From positions 63,675 through 87,113 of the forward strand of contig CAJUTH010000009.1 in NCBI GenBank assembly GCA_910589275.1: a stretch of DNA of 23,439 nt. The letters are read 5' to 3'. Within the stretch, counting starts at the first letter, position 1; the number at the start of each line of letters is the position of its first letter. The translations under genes and the position numbers were made by a program. The DNA comes from an uncultured Dorea sp. Its GTDB lineage: Bacteria > Bacillota > Clostridia > Lachnospirales > Lachnospiraceae. Below the pieces are notes generated by a model, which did not search any database, was not told the origin of the DNA, and saw only the letters and a list, made by a program, of their open reading frames with translations. Positions 23,255-23,439 of this stretch are shown piece by piece.

Positions 23255-23274
23255 TGGACATTAACAGTCCATTA
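23252..23274 (+). other. Hairpin at the end of cstA
   Basis: TAATGGAC-N7-GTCCATTA is a perfect 8-bp inverted repeat whose first bases are the cstA stop codon. No T-run follows, so it is more likely to protect the 3' end or slow ribosomes than to terminate. Confidence 0.5.
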
Positions 23275-23322
23275 AGCATACGGAGCACACTATTCCGAAC
23301 CAAAGACCAAAAGACAAAGCAT

Positions 23323-23356
23323 TATGGAAAAATCCAAAAGTTTTGATTTTTCCATA
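23323..23356 (+). terminator. AT-rich hairpin downstream of cstA
   Basis: TATGGAAAAATC (23323-23334) pairs perfectly with GATTTTTCCATA (23345-23356) across a 10-base loop. The right arm is T-rich but is followed by AATCC rather than a U-tract. It may be a terminator or a structured intergenic element. Confidence 0.45.
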
Positions 23357-23372
23357 AATCCAAACTTAGGAG

Positions 23373-23436
23373 AAATCCAAACTTTTTGCAAAAAAGTTTA
23401 CAAATCCGGCTTTTTACTGCAAAAAAGTTTGGATTT
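23373..23436. repeat. Long inverted repeat at the window edge
   Basis: AAATCCAAACTTTTTGCA (23373-23390) is the reverse complement of 23418-23436 apart from one extra A. Inside it, AAACTTTTT-GC-AAAAAAGTTT (23379-23399) is itself palindromic, and an AATCCAAACTT direct repeat is at 23357-23367. The element runs to the end of the window, so its full extent cannot be seen. Confidence 0.6.
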
Positions 23437-23439
23437 TAT

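Noticed and set aside
23373..23436. A complete miniature transposon end
   Set aside because: No target-site duplication can be shown because the element runs into the window edge, and no transposase is present.

Overview
The window looks like chromosomal DNA of an anaerobic, probably gut-associated Clostridia member, most likely Lachnospiraceae. The reasons are the class III (Firmicutes-type) fructose-1,6-bisphosphatase, strong AGGAGG-type ribosome binding sites, moderate GC content and a clostridial style of amino-acid and molybdenum-hydroxylase catabolism. I see no rRNA, tRNA, CRISPR array, insertion sequence or prophage gene.

Left part (about 14-14283, all minus strand): a compact regulon for a molybdenum-hydroxylase pathway. 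From upstream to downstream it holds a 53-aa cysteine-rich protein; a three-subunit molybdenum hydroxylase (FAD, 2Fe-2S and Mo subunits); an NAD(P)-dependent dehydrogenase related to 2,4-diaminopentanoate dehydrogenase; a sodium:neurotransmitter-type symporter; a PAS/AAA+/Fis sigma-54 activator; an XdhC-like Mo-cofactor chaperone; sigma-54 itself (rpoN); an NhaC-type antiporter; a saccharopine-dehydrogenase-like oxidoreductase; and a MocA-type cytidylyltransferase joined to a ModE-like HTH. Three near-perfect -24/-12 promoters lie at 3889-3903, 13993-14007 and 14269-14283. An 18-bp palindrome, CTGYCTGNNNTTNGGCAG, lies upstream of two of them and occurs again in the mocA leader; it is the best candidate for the binding site of the local activator. 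The picture is a self-contained circuit in which activator, sigma factor and targets sit together. The substrate is unknown. The two transporters and two amino-acid-type dehydrogenases suggest an amino- or N-containing compound that is hydroxylated by the Mo enzyme and then processed to central metabolites.

Middle (14380-16570): a strong bidirectional terminator, then fbp (minus). fbp is divergent from a plus-strand group at 16713-20651: two alpha/beta-hydrolase esterases, an ATP-grasp ligase and a PflX-like radical SAM protein. This set of enzymes has no pathway I can name.

Right end (20652-23439): a promoter with an overlapping operator-like palindrome and a structured leader drives an unrecognised 177-aa protein and the CstA-type peptide/pyruvate transporter. 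The window ends in a series of nested palindromes.

All functional names rest on reading motifs by eye; no database search was run.
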